Positions 28,226 through 36,455 of a stretch of DNA of 64,000 nucleotides are shown here, piece by piece; position 1 is the first letter of the stretch, and each line of letters begins with the position of its first letter. Both the position numbers and the translations under genes were made by a program. Source of the DNA: Rhodocyclaceae bacterium (GTDB taxonomy: Bacteria; Pseudomonadota; Gammaproteobacteria; Burkholderiales; Rhodocyclaceae); contig JAEUNM010000037.1 of assembly GCA_016791105.1 (NCBI GenBank), positions 1-64,000 of the forward strand. The letters run 5' to 3'. The notes under the pieces are model-generated. The model saw only the letters and a program-made list of their open reading frames with translations, was not told the origin of the DNA and did not search any database.

Positions 28226-30366
28226 GCGCGTTTCTGAGCACCGCCTGGTATCGCGTCGCGCAGCTCATGCCGCGCGTCAAGCCCCAGGCGCGCGTTACCC
28301 GCCAGCGCCTGCGCGGCGCGCCCTGGTACGTGCTGCACGATCCGGCCAGTCCGCGCGTATATCGCCTCACCCCGGCCGCCTGGCAAGTGCTGGCCGCGCT
28401 GGACGGGCAGCGCAGCGTGGACGCGGTGTGGCAGGAAACCGCCGCCCGGCTGGGTGAACACGCGCCGGGCCAGGATGAAATCATCGGCCTCTTGGCACAG
28501 CTTTACGCCGCCGATCTGCTGCTGTGCGACGTCGATCCGGATGCGCAGGAATTGTTCGAACGCGCCGCGCAGGAGCGGCGCCGGCAGCGCTCGCAGCGCT
28601 GGAACAATCCACTGTCGGTGCGCGTCGCGCTGTGGGATCCGGATGCCTTTCTGGCACGCACGGCGCACTACGTGGCACCGCTGTTCGGCCGCGCCGGGGC
28701 GCTGCTGTATGGGCTGGTGGTGGGCGCGGCGCTGCTGCAGGCGGCGATCCATTTTCCCGATCTGACGGAAAATTTCGGCGACCGCGTGCTGTCCGCGCAA
28801 AACCTGCTCGCCCTGTCCTGCATTTTCCCGGCCGTCAAATTTCTGCACGAACTGGGGCACGGCTACGCCACCAAACTGGGCGGCGGCGAAGTGCATGAAA
28901 TGGGCATTCTGTTCCTGGTGCTGTTTCCGGTGCCCTATGTCGATGCCTCCTCAGCCAATGCCTTTCACACCCGCCGTGCACGCCTGCTGGTGGCCGCGGC
29001 CGGCATGCTGGTGGAAACTTTCCTGGCCGCGCTGGCGCTGTTCGCCTGGCTGGCGCTGGAGCCGGGCTGGCTGCGCGCCTGCGCTTTCGACGTGATGCTC
29101 ATCGCGGGCATCTCCACCGTCTTGTTCAACGGCAATCCGCTGTTGCGCTACGACGGCTATTACATGCTGTCCGACCTGATCGAAATGCCCAATCTGGCGC
29201 CGCGCGCGGCGCAGTACTGGCGCCACCTGCTGGAGCGGCACGGCTTCGGCCTGACGGCCGCGGAAGCGCCACACGCCACGCGCGGAGAGCGCATCTGGTT
29301 CCTGCTTTATGCACCCTTGGCGCTGGCTTATCGCCTGGCGGTCACGTTCGCGATTTTGCTGTTTGTGGCCGGCAAGTGGTTTTTCGTCGGCGTGGTGCTG
29401 GCGCTGTGGGCGGCGGCAGTCATGATCGTGCGGCCGGTTTTCAAATTTCTGCGCTATGTCACGGCCGGGCCGCGCCTCACCAGCGTGCGCCGCCGCGCCG
29501 TGCTGGCGTCCGCCGTGGCGGTGGGCGGCGCACTCATCGTGCTGGGCCTGCTGCCGTTGCCGCATCGCATCCTGGCCGAAGGCGTGGTGTGGCTGCCGGA
29601 AGACGCGCAGGTACGCGCCGGCGCGAACGGATTCGTGTCGCGCATACTGGTGCCGGACGGCAGCCAGGTCGAAGCCGGCACCGCGCTGGTGGAAACGTAC
29701 GATCCGGCGGTGGCGGCCCAGGTCGTGCAATTGCGCGCGCGGGTGGAACAAAGCGCGGCGCGGGTGGCCGCCGAATTGATGCACGACCGCGTGCAGACCC
29801 GGCTTGCGCGCGAAGAACTGGCGCGCGACGAAGCCGCCCTGGCGCACGCCGAACAGCAGGCTGTGCGGCTGGTGGCGACCAGCGCCGCGGAGGGCCGCTT
29901 CGTGCTGCCGCAACCGCAGGATTTGCCCGGACGTTACCTGCAGCAAGGCCAGTTGATCGGCTATGTGCTGCGCCCCATGACGCCCCTGGTGCGCGCCGTG
30001 GTGCGCCAGCAGGACATCGATCTGGTACGCGGCCGCCTGCGCGGCGCCGAAGTGAGGCTGGCCGGCAGCATGGCCGATACGCTGGCCGCGGCGCTGGTGC
30101 GCGAAGTACCGGCCGCGCACGACCAGTTGCCCAGCGTGGCCCTGGGCAGCGCCGGCGGCGGCGCGCTGGCGGCCGATCCGCGCGACAGCGAAGGCCGCCG
30201 CGCACTGGAAACGGTGTTCCAGTTCGACCTCGAATTGCCGGCCGGCGCCGCCGCCGGACGTTACGGCGAGCGCGCCCACGTGCGTTTCGAACTGGCGCCG
30301 GAGCCGCTGCTGCGGCAAATGTGGCGCCGCCTGCGCCAAGTGTTCCTGTCGCATTTCGATGTCTGA
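28222..30366 (+). CDS. PqqD-like/M50 site-2-protease-like/HlyD fusion membrane protein
   Basis: A 714-residue protein. The N-terminal about 110 residues look PqqD-like (RLTPAAWQVLAALDGQRSVD). A polytopic membrane part follows with the complete site-2 protease zinc signature: HELGH at 209-213 and NPLLRYDGYYM (N305, D311). After further transmembrane helices a last one (about 437-455) leads to a periplasmic HlyD-like section (AGANGFVSRILVPDGSQVEAG). Such fusions are annotated as 'M50 / HlyD efflux adaptor' and are usually partnered by a GAF-HlyD protein, as here. The GTG start at 28222 overlaps the upstream stop; a more upstream ATG (28168) would lie deep inside the previous gene. I infer it is the inner-membrane core of the exporter; whether the protease is active is unknown, though the key residues are present. 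Confidence 0.8.
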   Translation: MSAFLSTAWYRVAQLMPRVKPQARVTRQRLRGAPWYVLHDPASPRVYRLTPAAWQVLAALDGQRSVDAVWQETAARLGEHAPGQDEIIGLLAQLYAADLLLCDVDPDAQELFERAAQERRRQRSQRWNNPLSVRVALWDPDAFLARTAHYVAPLFGRAGALLYGLVVGAALLQAAIHFPDLTENFGDRVLSAQNLLALSCIFPAVKFLHELGHGYATKLGGGEVHEMGILFLVLFPVPYVDASSANAFHTRRARLLVAAAGMLVETFLAALALFAWLALEPGWLRACAFDVMLIAGISTVLFNGNPLLRYDGYYMLSDLIEMPNLAPRAAQYWRHLLERHGFGLTAAEAPHATRGERIWFLLYAPLALAYRLAVTFAILLFVAGKWFFVGVVLALWAAAVMIVRPVFKFLRYVTAGPRLTSVRRRAVLASAVAVGGALIVLGLLPLPHRILAEGVVWLPEDAQVRAGANGFVSRILVPDGSQVEAGTALVETYDPAVAAQVVQLRARVEQSAARVAAELMHDRVQTRLAREELARDEAALAHAEQQAVRLVATSAAEGRFVLPQPQDLPGRYLQQGQLIGYVLRPMTPLVRAVVRQQDIDLVRGRLRGAEVRLAGSMADTLAAALVREVPAAHDQLPSVALGSAGGGALAADPRDSEGRRALETVFQFDLELPAGAAAGRYGERAHVRFELAPEPLLRQMWRRLRQVFLSHFDV

Positions 30367-32353
30367 AAGCGCACTTTCCGAACTGTGCGCAACGCGCGCG
30401 CGTTCGCCCTACGCCGAGCGCGCGGACGCGCCGGAAGGCGCGCTGGAGCGCGGGCTGCAGGCGGCAGCGAGCCGCTTCGCGCGGTTTTTGCCGCACGCCC
30501 GCGCGGCGGAAAAATTCGTCGCTGCGGTAGATGCCGAACAACCCGCCGCGGATGGCCTCACCGACGCCCGCCTGACCGCCGCCGCGGCCGATTTGCGCGC
30601 CCCGCTGCTGCGCGCCGAGCCGGGCAGTGCGGCGGTGGCGCGCGCCTTCGCGCTGGTACGCGCGGCAGCACGGCGCAGCCTGGGGCAGGCGCATTACCCG
30701 GTGCAATTGATGGGCGGCCATTACATGCTGAGCGGCGCCCTGGCCGAAATGCCCACCGGCGAAGGCAAAACCCTCACCGCCACGCTACCCGCCGCAGTCA
30801 TGGCGCTGGCCGGCAAGCCGGTGCATATCGTTACCGTCAATGATTATCTGGCCGAGCGCGACGCACGCTGGATGGCGCCGGTATTCGCCGCCCTGGGTTT
30901 GCGCGCAGCCGCGGCCCTGCACGCACAGGAAGGCCCGCAGCGCCGCGCCGCCTACGCCGCCGACATCACCTACTGCACCAACAAACAACTGGGCTTCGAC
31001 TATTTGCGCGACCGCCTGGCCCTGCCCGGCCGGCCCACGCGCGCGCAACTGCTGCTGGACGAGGTGCTGGGCGCGCGCGGCGCCGGGCCGGCGCCGCTAT
31101 TGCGCGGCCTGCATTTCGCCATCGTCGATGAGGCCGACAGCGTATTGATAGACGAGGCGCGCACGCCCCTCATCATTTCCGGCGCCGGTGGTGCGGCGGC
31201 CGATGCGGAACTGTACGCGGCGGCGCTGGCCATTGCGCGCACGCTGGAGGCCGGTACGGATTTCACGCTCGATGCGCGCGCGCGCCGCGTAGCATTGCGC
31301 GATGCCGGCCGCGCCCGCGTGGCGGCGCTGGCCGAGCGCCTGCCGGGCGTGTGGGCGTCGCGGCGCGGGCGCGAGGAACTGGTCGGCGAAGCACTCGCCG
31401 CGCTGCATCTTTATCAGCGCGATACCCATTACGTGGTGCAGGATGGCAAGGTGAAAATCGTCGATGAATTTACCGGCCGCGTGTTCGCCGACCGCTCCTG
31501 GGAGCGCGGCCTGCACCAGTGCGTGGAGGTGAAAGAAGCTTGCGGCACCAGCGCGCGCAATGCCACCCTGGCGCGCGTCACCTACCAGCGCCTGTTCCGG
31601 CGCTACCTGCGGCTGGCCGGCATGAGCGGCACGGCCTGGGAAGTGGGGCCGGAACTGGCCGCCGTATATGGCCTGGCGGTACGCCGCGTGCCGCCGCACC
31701 GGCCCGTACAGCGCAAACACCTGGGCGTATTCATGTACCGCAGCGCGGCGCGACGCTGGCAGGCGGTGGTGGATGCGGTGGCGCAGTGCAGCGCGCGCGG
31801 GCAACCGGTGCTGGTGGGCACGCGCTCGGTCGCAGCGTCGGAACATCTGGGCCGCCTGCTGGCGGAACGGAACATCGCCCACGCGCTGCTCAATGCGCGT
31901 CAGGATGCTTCGGAGGCCGACATCGTCGAACAGGCCGGCCAGGCCGGGCGCGTGACGGTGGCCACCAACATGGCCGGACGCGGCACGGACATAGCGCTGG
32001 GCGCGGGCGTGGCCGAATGCGGCGGCCTGCACGTCATCCTGACCGAATTGCACGAATCTGCGCGCATAGACCGGCAATTGTTCGGCCGCGCCGCGCGCCA
32101 GGGCGATCCCGGTTCCTGCGCGGCGATGGTGTCGCTGGAGGACGAAATTTTTCAGCGCCACGCGCGCGCCGCGGCCGCCGCAGCCGGCGCCGGGCAGGAC
32201 CAGCCGGAAGCGATACCGGCGCGCATCGCGGCAGCGCTACAAGGGCTGGCACAATATCGCGCCGAACGCGCCGCGGCCATAGAGCGGCTTGCCACGCTGG
32301 AATCCGACCGCCAGCTGGACCGCACGCTGGCTTTCGCGGGGACGGGGGAATGA
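30359..32353 (+). CDS. Short SecA-like translocase ATPase
   Basis: A 664-residue SecA homologue with all core motifs: EMPTGEGKTLTATLPA (K137), VTVNDYLAERDA, DITYCTNKQLGFDYLRD, DEADSVLIDEARTPLIISG (DEAD at 257-260), VDEFTGRVFADRSWERGLHQ, GMSGTAWE, VATNMAGRGTDIALG and RIDRQLFGRAARQGDPGS (R577, R580). It lacks the C-terminal helical wing and the Cys-rich SecB/lipid-binding tail of housekeeping SecA (about 900 residues), so it is an accessory SecA. The start overlaps the M50-HlyD gene by 8 bp, a sign of translational coupling. In this operon it is the only visible energy-coupling protein: there is no ABC or RND pump. I infer that it powers export of the LEPR-XLL protein. The housekeeping secA is presumably elsewhere. 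Confidence 0.85.
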   Translation: MSESALSELCATRARSPYAERADAPEGALERGLQAAASRFARFLPHARAAEKFVAAVDAEQPAADGLTDARLTAAAADLRAPLLRAEPGSAAVARAFALVRAAARRSLGQAHYPVQLMGGHYMLSGALAEMPTGEGKTLTATLPAAVMALAGKPVHIVTVNDYLAERDARWMAPVFAALGLRAAAALHAQEGPQRRAAYAADITYCTNKQLGFDYLRDRLALPGRPTRAQLLLDEVLGARGAGPAPLLRGLHFAIVDEADSVLIDEARTPLIISGAGGAAADAELYAAALAIARTLEAGTDFTLDARARRVALRDAGRARVAALAERLPGVWASRRGREELVGEALAALHLYQRDTHYVVQDGKVKIVDEFTGRVFADRSWERGLHQCVEVKEACGTSARNATLARVTYQRLFRRYLRLAGMSGTAWEVGPELAAVYGLAVRRVPPHRPVQRKHLGVFMYRSAARRWQAVVDAVAQCSARGQPVLVGTRSVAASEHLGRLLAERNIAHALLNARQDASEADIVEQAGQAGRVTVATNMAGRGTDIALGAGVAECGGLHVILTELHESARIDRQLFGRAARQGDPGSCAAMVSLEDEIFQRHARAAAAAAGAGQDQPEAIPARIAAALQGLAQYRAERAAAIERLATLESDRQLDRTLAFAGTGE

Positions 32354-32456
32354 CGCAGGGTTTGTGCGCGCCTGCGGCCAATGCCGGTCGGCACGGCGCG
32401 CGCCGTCCCGGCACGGCTGAACGCGCTATCGATTGATGTCTTTCGCTCAGGAAACG

Positions 32457-33386
32457 ATGTTGCACACATTACGTGGCCGCAAGGCCGAAATTCCGCTGGC
32501 TCCGCGCACGGCGCCCATGCTCGCTGCCCGGCTGGCCGCCCTTGCGCTGCTGGCCTGCGGCCCGGCAGCCACGCAGGCAGCCGATTTCGATTGCGTGATC
32601 GAACCGCGCGAAGTGATCGAATTGCGCAGCCCCATCGAGGGCCTGATCGAGCGCATCAACGTAGACCGCGGCGACACCGTGCAGAAAGGCCAGTTGGTGG
32701 CGCAACTGGATACTTCGGTGGAACGCGCAGCGGCGTCGCTGGCGCGCCACCGCTCGCAAATGCAGGGCGCGGTACGCGCTGGAGAGTCGCGCGTGGAACT
32801 CACGCGGCGCAAGTACGACCGTGCGGAAGAACTGCAGAAGCGCAATTTCGTGACCGCGCAGGCGCGCGACGAAGCCGCCTCGGACCAGCGCCTGGCCTCC
32901 GCCGAACTGCAGGACGCGCAGGACAATCGCAAATCCGCGGAACTCGAACTGGTACGCCAGAACGAACTGATACGGCTCAAAACCTTGCGCAGTCCGTTCG
33001 ACGGCGTGGTGGTGGAACGCCTGCAAAACCCGGGCGAACTGGCCGAAGCCGGCGTGGGCCGCAAACCCATCTTGAAACTGGCCGAAATCGGCACGCTGTA
33101 CGTGGAAGTGATACTGCCGGTGGAAGCCTGGGGCAAAGTTTCGCCGGGCATGAAAATCGACGTACTGCCGGACATTCCCGGCGCCACGGCGCACGCCGCC
33201 AGCGTGAAGGTGGTCGACCGCGTGCATGACGCCGCCAGCGCAACTTTCGGCGTGCGCCTCGAACTGCCCAACCCGAAGCTGACGCTTCCAGCCGGCGTGC
33301 GCTGCCGCGCCAGTTTCCCCATGCTGCCCCAGTCCGGCACCCCGCGCGCCGCAACGGCCCCGGCAGACCGCAGCGCACGTAAATAG
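32457..33386 (+). CDS. Periplasmic adaptor (HlyD/RND membrane-fusion family)
   Basis: A 309-residue adaptor. A signal sequence (ARLAALALLACGPAATQA) may be cleaved after TQA, or possibly at the LLAC lipobox-like site. It is followed by a lipoyl half-domain (RSPIEGLIERINVDRGDTVQ), a coiled-coil hairpin (about 75-150), the second lipoyl half (LRSPFDGVVVERLQNPGEL) and a beta-barrel ending LPAGVRCRASFPML. I preferred ATG 32457 because AGGAA precedes it, although the spacing is short; ATG 32436 is in frame but has no ribosome binding site. It lies 103 bp after the SecA-like gene on the same strand and completes the presumed export locus. Its last about 43 codons are duplicated downstream. No outer-membrane TolC-like partner is in the window. 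Confidence 0.8.
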   Translation: MLHTLRGRKAEIPLAPRTAPMLAARLAALALLACGPAATQAADFDCVIEPREVIELRSPIEGLIERINVDRGDTVQKGQLVAQLDTSVERAAASLARHRSQMQGAVRAGESRVELTRRKYDRAEELQKRNFVTAQARDEAASDQRLASAELQDAQDNRKSAELELVRQNELIRLKTLRSPFDGVVVERLQNPGELAEAGVGRKPILKLAEIGTLYVEVILPVEAWGKVSPGMKIDVLPDIPGATAHAASVKVVDRVHDAASATFGVRLELPNPKLTLPAGVRCRASFPMLPQSGTPRAATAPADRSARK

Positions 33387-33481
33387 CCGCCGCGGCTGGC
33401 GGTAAAAAGTGGCGCCCGATTTCAATCCGCCCGGCGGATGATGTTGTTGCGACATGAAGCCTCACGCCAGGCTCGTACCCT

Positions 33482-33641
33482 CGTAGGTTGGGGTGACGCA
33501 GGAACCCCAACATCGGACATTGGTTAGTCGCGGCAATTGTCGGGCGGTACGCCGTGCCGGGTGCTCACTTCGGACGCACCAACATCGGACCTTGGTTAGT
33601 CGCGGCAATTGTTGGGGTTCGCAAGCTCACCCCAACCTACG
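33482..33641. repeat. Palindromic repeat type A, copy 1
   Basis: The outer arms CGTAGGTTGGGGTGA and TCACCCCAACCTACG are inverted, and each carries an inner inverted partner (AACCCCAAC / GTTGGGGTT). The whole can fold into a cruciform. The centre holds ATCGGACATTGGTTAGTCGC and a near copy of it. Confidence 0.85.
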
Positions 33642-33646
33642 GGCTG

Positions 33647-33775
33647 CTCGAACTGCCCAACCCGAAGCTGACGCTTCCAGCCGGCGTGCGCTGCCGCGCC
33701 AGTTTCCCCATGCTGCCCCAGTCCGGCACCCCGCGCGCCGCAACGGCCCCGGCAGACCGCAGCGCCCGTAAATAG
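33647..33775 (+). pseudogene. Duplicated C-terminal fragment of the adaptor gene
   Basis: Encodes the same end as the adaptor (LPNPKLTLPAGVRCRASF through to the stop), without start codon, signal peptide or lipoyl domain. It arose by the 389-bp tandem duplication and is not expected to make a functional protein. Confidence 0.8.
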
Positions 33776-33870
33776 CCGCCGCGGCTGGCGGTAAAAAGTG
33801 GCGCCCGATTTCAATCCGCCCGGCGGATGATGTAGTTGCGACATGAAGCCTCACGCCAGGCTCGTACCCT

Positions 33871-34103
33871 CGTAGGTTGGGGTGACGCAGGAACCCCAAC
33901 ATCGGACATTGGTTAGTCGCGGCAATTGTTGGGCGGCGCTGGCGCGGCGGCCGCGGCCATGCGGGCCACCAACATCGGACGCCGGTTAGTCGCGGCAATT
34001 GTCGGGCGGTACGCCGTGCCGGGCGCTCACTTCGGACGCACCAACATCGGACCTTGGTTAGTCGCGGCAATTGTTGGGGTTCGCAAGCTCACCCCAACCT
34101 ACG
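33871..34103. repeat. Palindromic repeat type A, copy 2 (expanded centre)
   Basis: Same arms as copy 1, with three instead of two central GGTTAGTCGCGGCAATTGT units. It lies in the second half of the 389-bp duplication. Confidence 0.8.
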
Positions 34104-34281
34104 GGCTACGGGCTACGGCCTACGGGCTGTTTATCTCCCAAAACACCGCCGCATAAAGGCTGCGCCGGCCAGGCTTAATGGGGTCCAGCGCAAGCGCAGC
34201 AAGGCCGAATCTACCTATCCGTCTCCCCGTATTCCCGCCCGCTTCCACACCCACAATGCAGCGCAGCAAAAAAAGTAAAAA

Positions 34282-34302
34282 TTTCATGATTATCCTGAGC
34301 CC
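34282..34302 (+). promoter_or_regulatory. Weak relative of the PEP-CTERM upstream box
   Basis: AAAAATTTCATGATT partly resembles the box at 1592-1612 (one base shorter) and lies about 60 bp before the sigma-54-like site at 34350, the same spacing as at the two PEP-CTERM genes. Suggestive only. Confidence 0.25.
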
Positions 34303-34349
34303 GACAAGTCTATATTTGTAACCTGGGTTGATTAGTCCGTAACCCGAGA

Positions 34350-34365
34350 GGTGGCGGAATTGCGT
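34350..34365 (+). promoter_or_regulatory. Possible sigma-54 promoter
   Basis: GGTGGCGGAATTGCGT has GG and GC 10 bp apart and a TTGC at -12, but lacks the CAC after GG. If used, transcription would start near 34375, about 40 nt before the gene at 34417. Confidence 0.35.
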
Positions 34366-34416
34366 CCGTATTCCCCCGCCGAACCATGCCCCAAGTCGAA
34401 TGAGAAGGAGAGCAGC

Positions 34417-34776
34417 ATGCATACCCGCAAATTATCGATCGCAGCCTTGTTGTCCGCCGCAGCGCTTTGTGGATCGCCCACAGCAATGTCCGGCGGCATT
34501 TCGGATAGTGATTTCAATCACTACATAGGTGAACTTAGCAGTGGTCGCGATACCGGCTCCGGTTGGTTCGACCATTACGTCGCCACGCTGAACCAGGAAA
34601 TCGCCTACAAGGAAGGTACGCAGCCTTACGGCGCGGCCGGCCCGAATGGCCCGCTGGACGGTTTTAACGGCTATATCGCCGGCTTCCAGCGCCCCGATAC
34701 CGGCTCGATGTGGTTCAACAACTACGTCGACGCCGTCAATCGCGACATCCAGGACAAGCAGTCGCAGGGCCAATAG
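34417..34776 (+). CDS. Small secreted protein with an internal twofold repeat
   Basis: A 119-residue protein not matching a family I know. Residues 1-32 look like a signal peptide (MHTRKLSIAALLSAAALCGS), and GAAGGAGA gives a strong ribosome binding site that fixes the start. The mature part contains two related segments: FNHYIGELSSG..TGSGWFDHYVATLNQEI and FNGYIAGFQRP.TGSMWFNNYVDAVNRDI. The shared pattern is FN.YI, then TGS.WF..YV..N..I. The rest is short linkers ending in a polar tail. It stands alone between blocks of palindromic repeats. A possible sigma-54 promoter lies about 55 bp upstream, hinting at co-regulation with the PEP-CTERM genes, although it has no PEP-CTERM tail. Confidence 0.65.
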   Translation: MHTRKLSIAALLSAAALCGSPTAMSGGISDSDFNHYIGELSSGRDTGSGWFDHYVATLNQEIAYKEGTQPYGAAGPNGPLDGFNGYIAGFQRPDTGSMWFNNYVDAVNRDIQDKQSQGQ

Positions 34777-34794
34777 TCAGGCCATACGCAGCCC

Positions 34795-34882
34795 CGTAGG
34801 TTGGGGTGACGCAGGAACCCCAACATCGGCCGCTGCTAGGTCGCGCCAAAGCTTGGGGTTCGCAAGCTCACCCCAAGCTACG
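34795..34882. repeat. Palindromic repeat type A, copy 3
   Basis: CGTAGGTTGGGGTGACGCAG at the left and GCTCACCCCAAGCTACG at the right, with a shorter centre. It directly follows the small secreted gene and could act as its transcription terminator. Confidence 0.8.
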
Positions 34883-35061
34883 CGGCCACCCTCCGCCCGC
34901 ATGGCATCGTGGGGACCGCAGGCGCGGTCTGCGGCGCGACTCCCGCCCGTCGTCATCCCCACGCAGGCGGAAATCCAAGGGTGGTTGCGTAAGCCGGACG
35001 GTTCCGCGTAGGCACGCGGCACGCCAATCTGCAGATGCCCGCCCCGGCCGCCCCCGGCGCC

Positions 35062-35294
35062 GGACGGGGCATGTTGCCCCGTCCGCAACGTTTGCGGCGA
35101 TCGGGCAAAGCACTCGCCTTTCCACGCCGCGCTTCCAAAACCATCGGGGCGGAAGCGATTTGGCGGGACGTGTGTCGCCAACCCAGAGCCTGGCTGTTGT
35201 CCCCGGCAAGTGACGTTTCGACACTTGGGGCCACTATCCGCTCCGAATGGCGCAAAACGTTTCGGACGGGAAAAATTCCCCGTCCAGCGCGGGG
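35062..35294. repeat. Dispersed repeat type B, copy 1
   Basis: About 230 bp starting with the hairpin GGACGGGGCATGTTGCCCCG and ending in ACGGG..AATTCCCCGT. The body contains CGTTTGCGGCGATCGGGCAA and CTATCCGCTCCGAATGGC. Copies recur at 35358, 39613 and, in part, 40756. No transposase is encoded, so it behaves like a MITE-type element. Confidence 0.8.
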
Positions 35295-35357
35295 CGTGGT
35301 TTCTCCTGCGCAGGACACGGCATGTTGCCCCGTCCGCAGGGTTGTCTGCCCGGCGCC

Positions 35358-35590
35358 GGACGGGGCATGTTGCCCCGTCCGCAACGTTTGCGGCGATCGG
35401 GCAAAGCACTCGCCTTTCCACGCCGCGCTTCCGAAACCATCGGGGCGGAAGTGATTTGGCAAGACGTGTGTCGCCAAGCCGGAGCTTGGCGCTTATCCCC
35501 GGCGCGTGCGGTTTCGCCAATTGGGGCCACTATCCGCTCCAAATGGCACGAAAACGTTTCGAGCGGGGAAAATTCCCCGGCCGGCCCCGG
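35358..35590. repeat. Dispersed repeat type B, copy 2
   Basis: Direct repeat of copy 1, about 85-90% identical by eye. A truncated start of a further copy (GGCATGTTGCCCCGTCCGCA) lies between the two, near 35319. Confidence 0.8.
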
Positions 35591-35698
35591 GTATGCAAGG
35601 CGCCATTGGCGCCCGACGCGGCATGGCACCCCGTCCGCCGGTTTTTTTTGCGATGGGACATCGACTTTCCCGCGCTGAATTGCCGCCCATATGACAAT

Positions 35699-35853
35699 GG
35701 TTGGCGGCGGTGAATTTCCGTTGCAACTTGGCGACGAAAAGCGCTGGTCTGCATGGCTGTAAGCGCACAACTGCTGCGCTTACAGCCATGCCCAAGCATA
35801 CCTTGGTCGTTGCCGTGTCGAGGGTTCGCTTCGCCGGGCTAAAGCCCGACCTG
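35699..35853. repeat. Dispersed repeat type C, copy 1, with a 17-bp perfect hairpin
   Basis: GCATGGCTGTAAGCGCA (35750) and TGCGCTTACAGCCATGC (ending 35790) form a perfect 17-bp stem around CAACTGC. Flanks GTTGGCGGCGGTG..TTTCCG and CTTGGTCGTTGCCGTGTC are shared with the copy at 42241. Confidence 0.85.
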
Positions 35854-35995
35854 TGTGCGACCTATCGAATGTCGCTTTTTTACCAAGCGGCATGAGTTTT
35901 ACCGCACCATCCCGCGCAGGCTGTAGCGCCCACAAACAGCCGAACCGAGTCGGTCGGTATGATGCAAGGGAGACAATACCCATGAGTATCCGGAA

Positions 35996-36451
35996 ATGCC
36001 AGCCGCCTGCGAAATCGAAGTCGAGAGCCCGGTATTCGGGACACCCCGGGATCAGCATCCCCTACCGACCGTGCGCTTGCGCTTTGAGGCTGATCGCATA
36101 ACGGTACGCGAGCTGATTGCCCTGACTGTCGAAGCGCAGGTCAGTCAATTGCTGGACGAGAACGCTGAACTCCCGGCAAGTGCGTCCCTGCGTCTGGCCC
36201 GCCACTATCTGAGTGCCCAGGATATCGACCAGCAGGCTGCCAACGGAAAAATCAGTCCTCCACCCATCCTGCCTGACCGCGACGGTATCGATCTCCAGTC
36301 GGCGATCACAAGTGCCCAGCAGGCCTTCGAGCAGGGGGTGTTCAAGATCGCCATAGACGGTCAGCTTGTGGTCTCACTGGACGAAGCCGTACCGTTGACA
36401 CCCCAAACGCCAGCAACCTTCATCCGGCTGACCCCGCTGACCGGAGGCTGA
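35996..36451 (+). CDS. Hypothetical protein, upstream partner of the DUF4132 gene
   Basis: A 151-residue cytoplasmic protein without signal peptide or membrane helix. It reads EIEVESPVFGTP, LRFEADRITVRELIALTVEAQV, LARHYLSAQDIDQQAANGKI and ends in TPATFIRLTPLTGG. The regular alternation and the terminal 'FIRLTPLTGG' strand suggest a compact alpha/beta fold; I do not recognise the family. It stops 4 bp before the DUF4132 gene on the same strand, so the two are almost certainly one operon. The start codon is uncertain: the ATG at 35996 has only a weak ribosome binding site. Confidence 0.6.
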   Translation: MPAACEIEVESPVFGTPRDQHPLPTVRLRFEADRITVRELIALTVEAQVSQLLDENAELPASASLRLARHYLSAQDIDQQAANGKISPPPILPDRDGIDLQSAITSAQQAFEQGVFKIAIDGQLVVSLDEAVPLTPQTPATFIRLTPLTGG

Positions 36452-36455
36452 ACCC

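Larger units (their letters stand above)
33258..34103. repeat. 389-bp tandem duplication including the adaptor gene 3' end
   Basis: Starting at CTCGAACTGCCCAACCCG, the segment 33258-33646 is repeated from 33647 on. The unit carries the last about 43 codons of the adaptor, its 3' flank and a type-A palindromic element. The second copy is nearly identical, with an extra about 70 bp inside its type-A element. The low divergence points to a recent event. Confidence 0.85.
34883..35995. other. Repeat-filled gap before the DUF4132 gene pair
   Basis: About 1.1 kb without a supportable gene. It holds two type-B repeats, part of a third and one type-C repeat. Long open frames in it follow repeat composition and show no domains. 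Confidence 0.6.

Noticed and set aside
34953..35770. Minus-strand frames of 170-180 codons in the repeat block
   Set aside because: Their similarity to each other comes from two copies of the type-B repeat; no domain or ribosome binding site.
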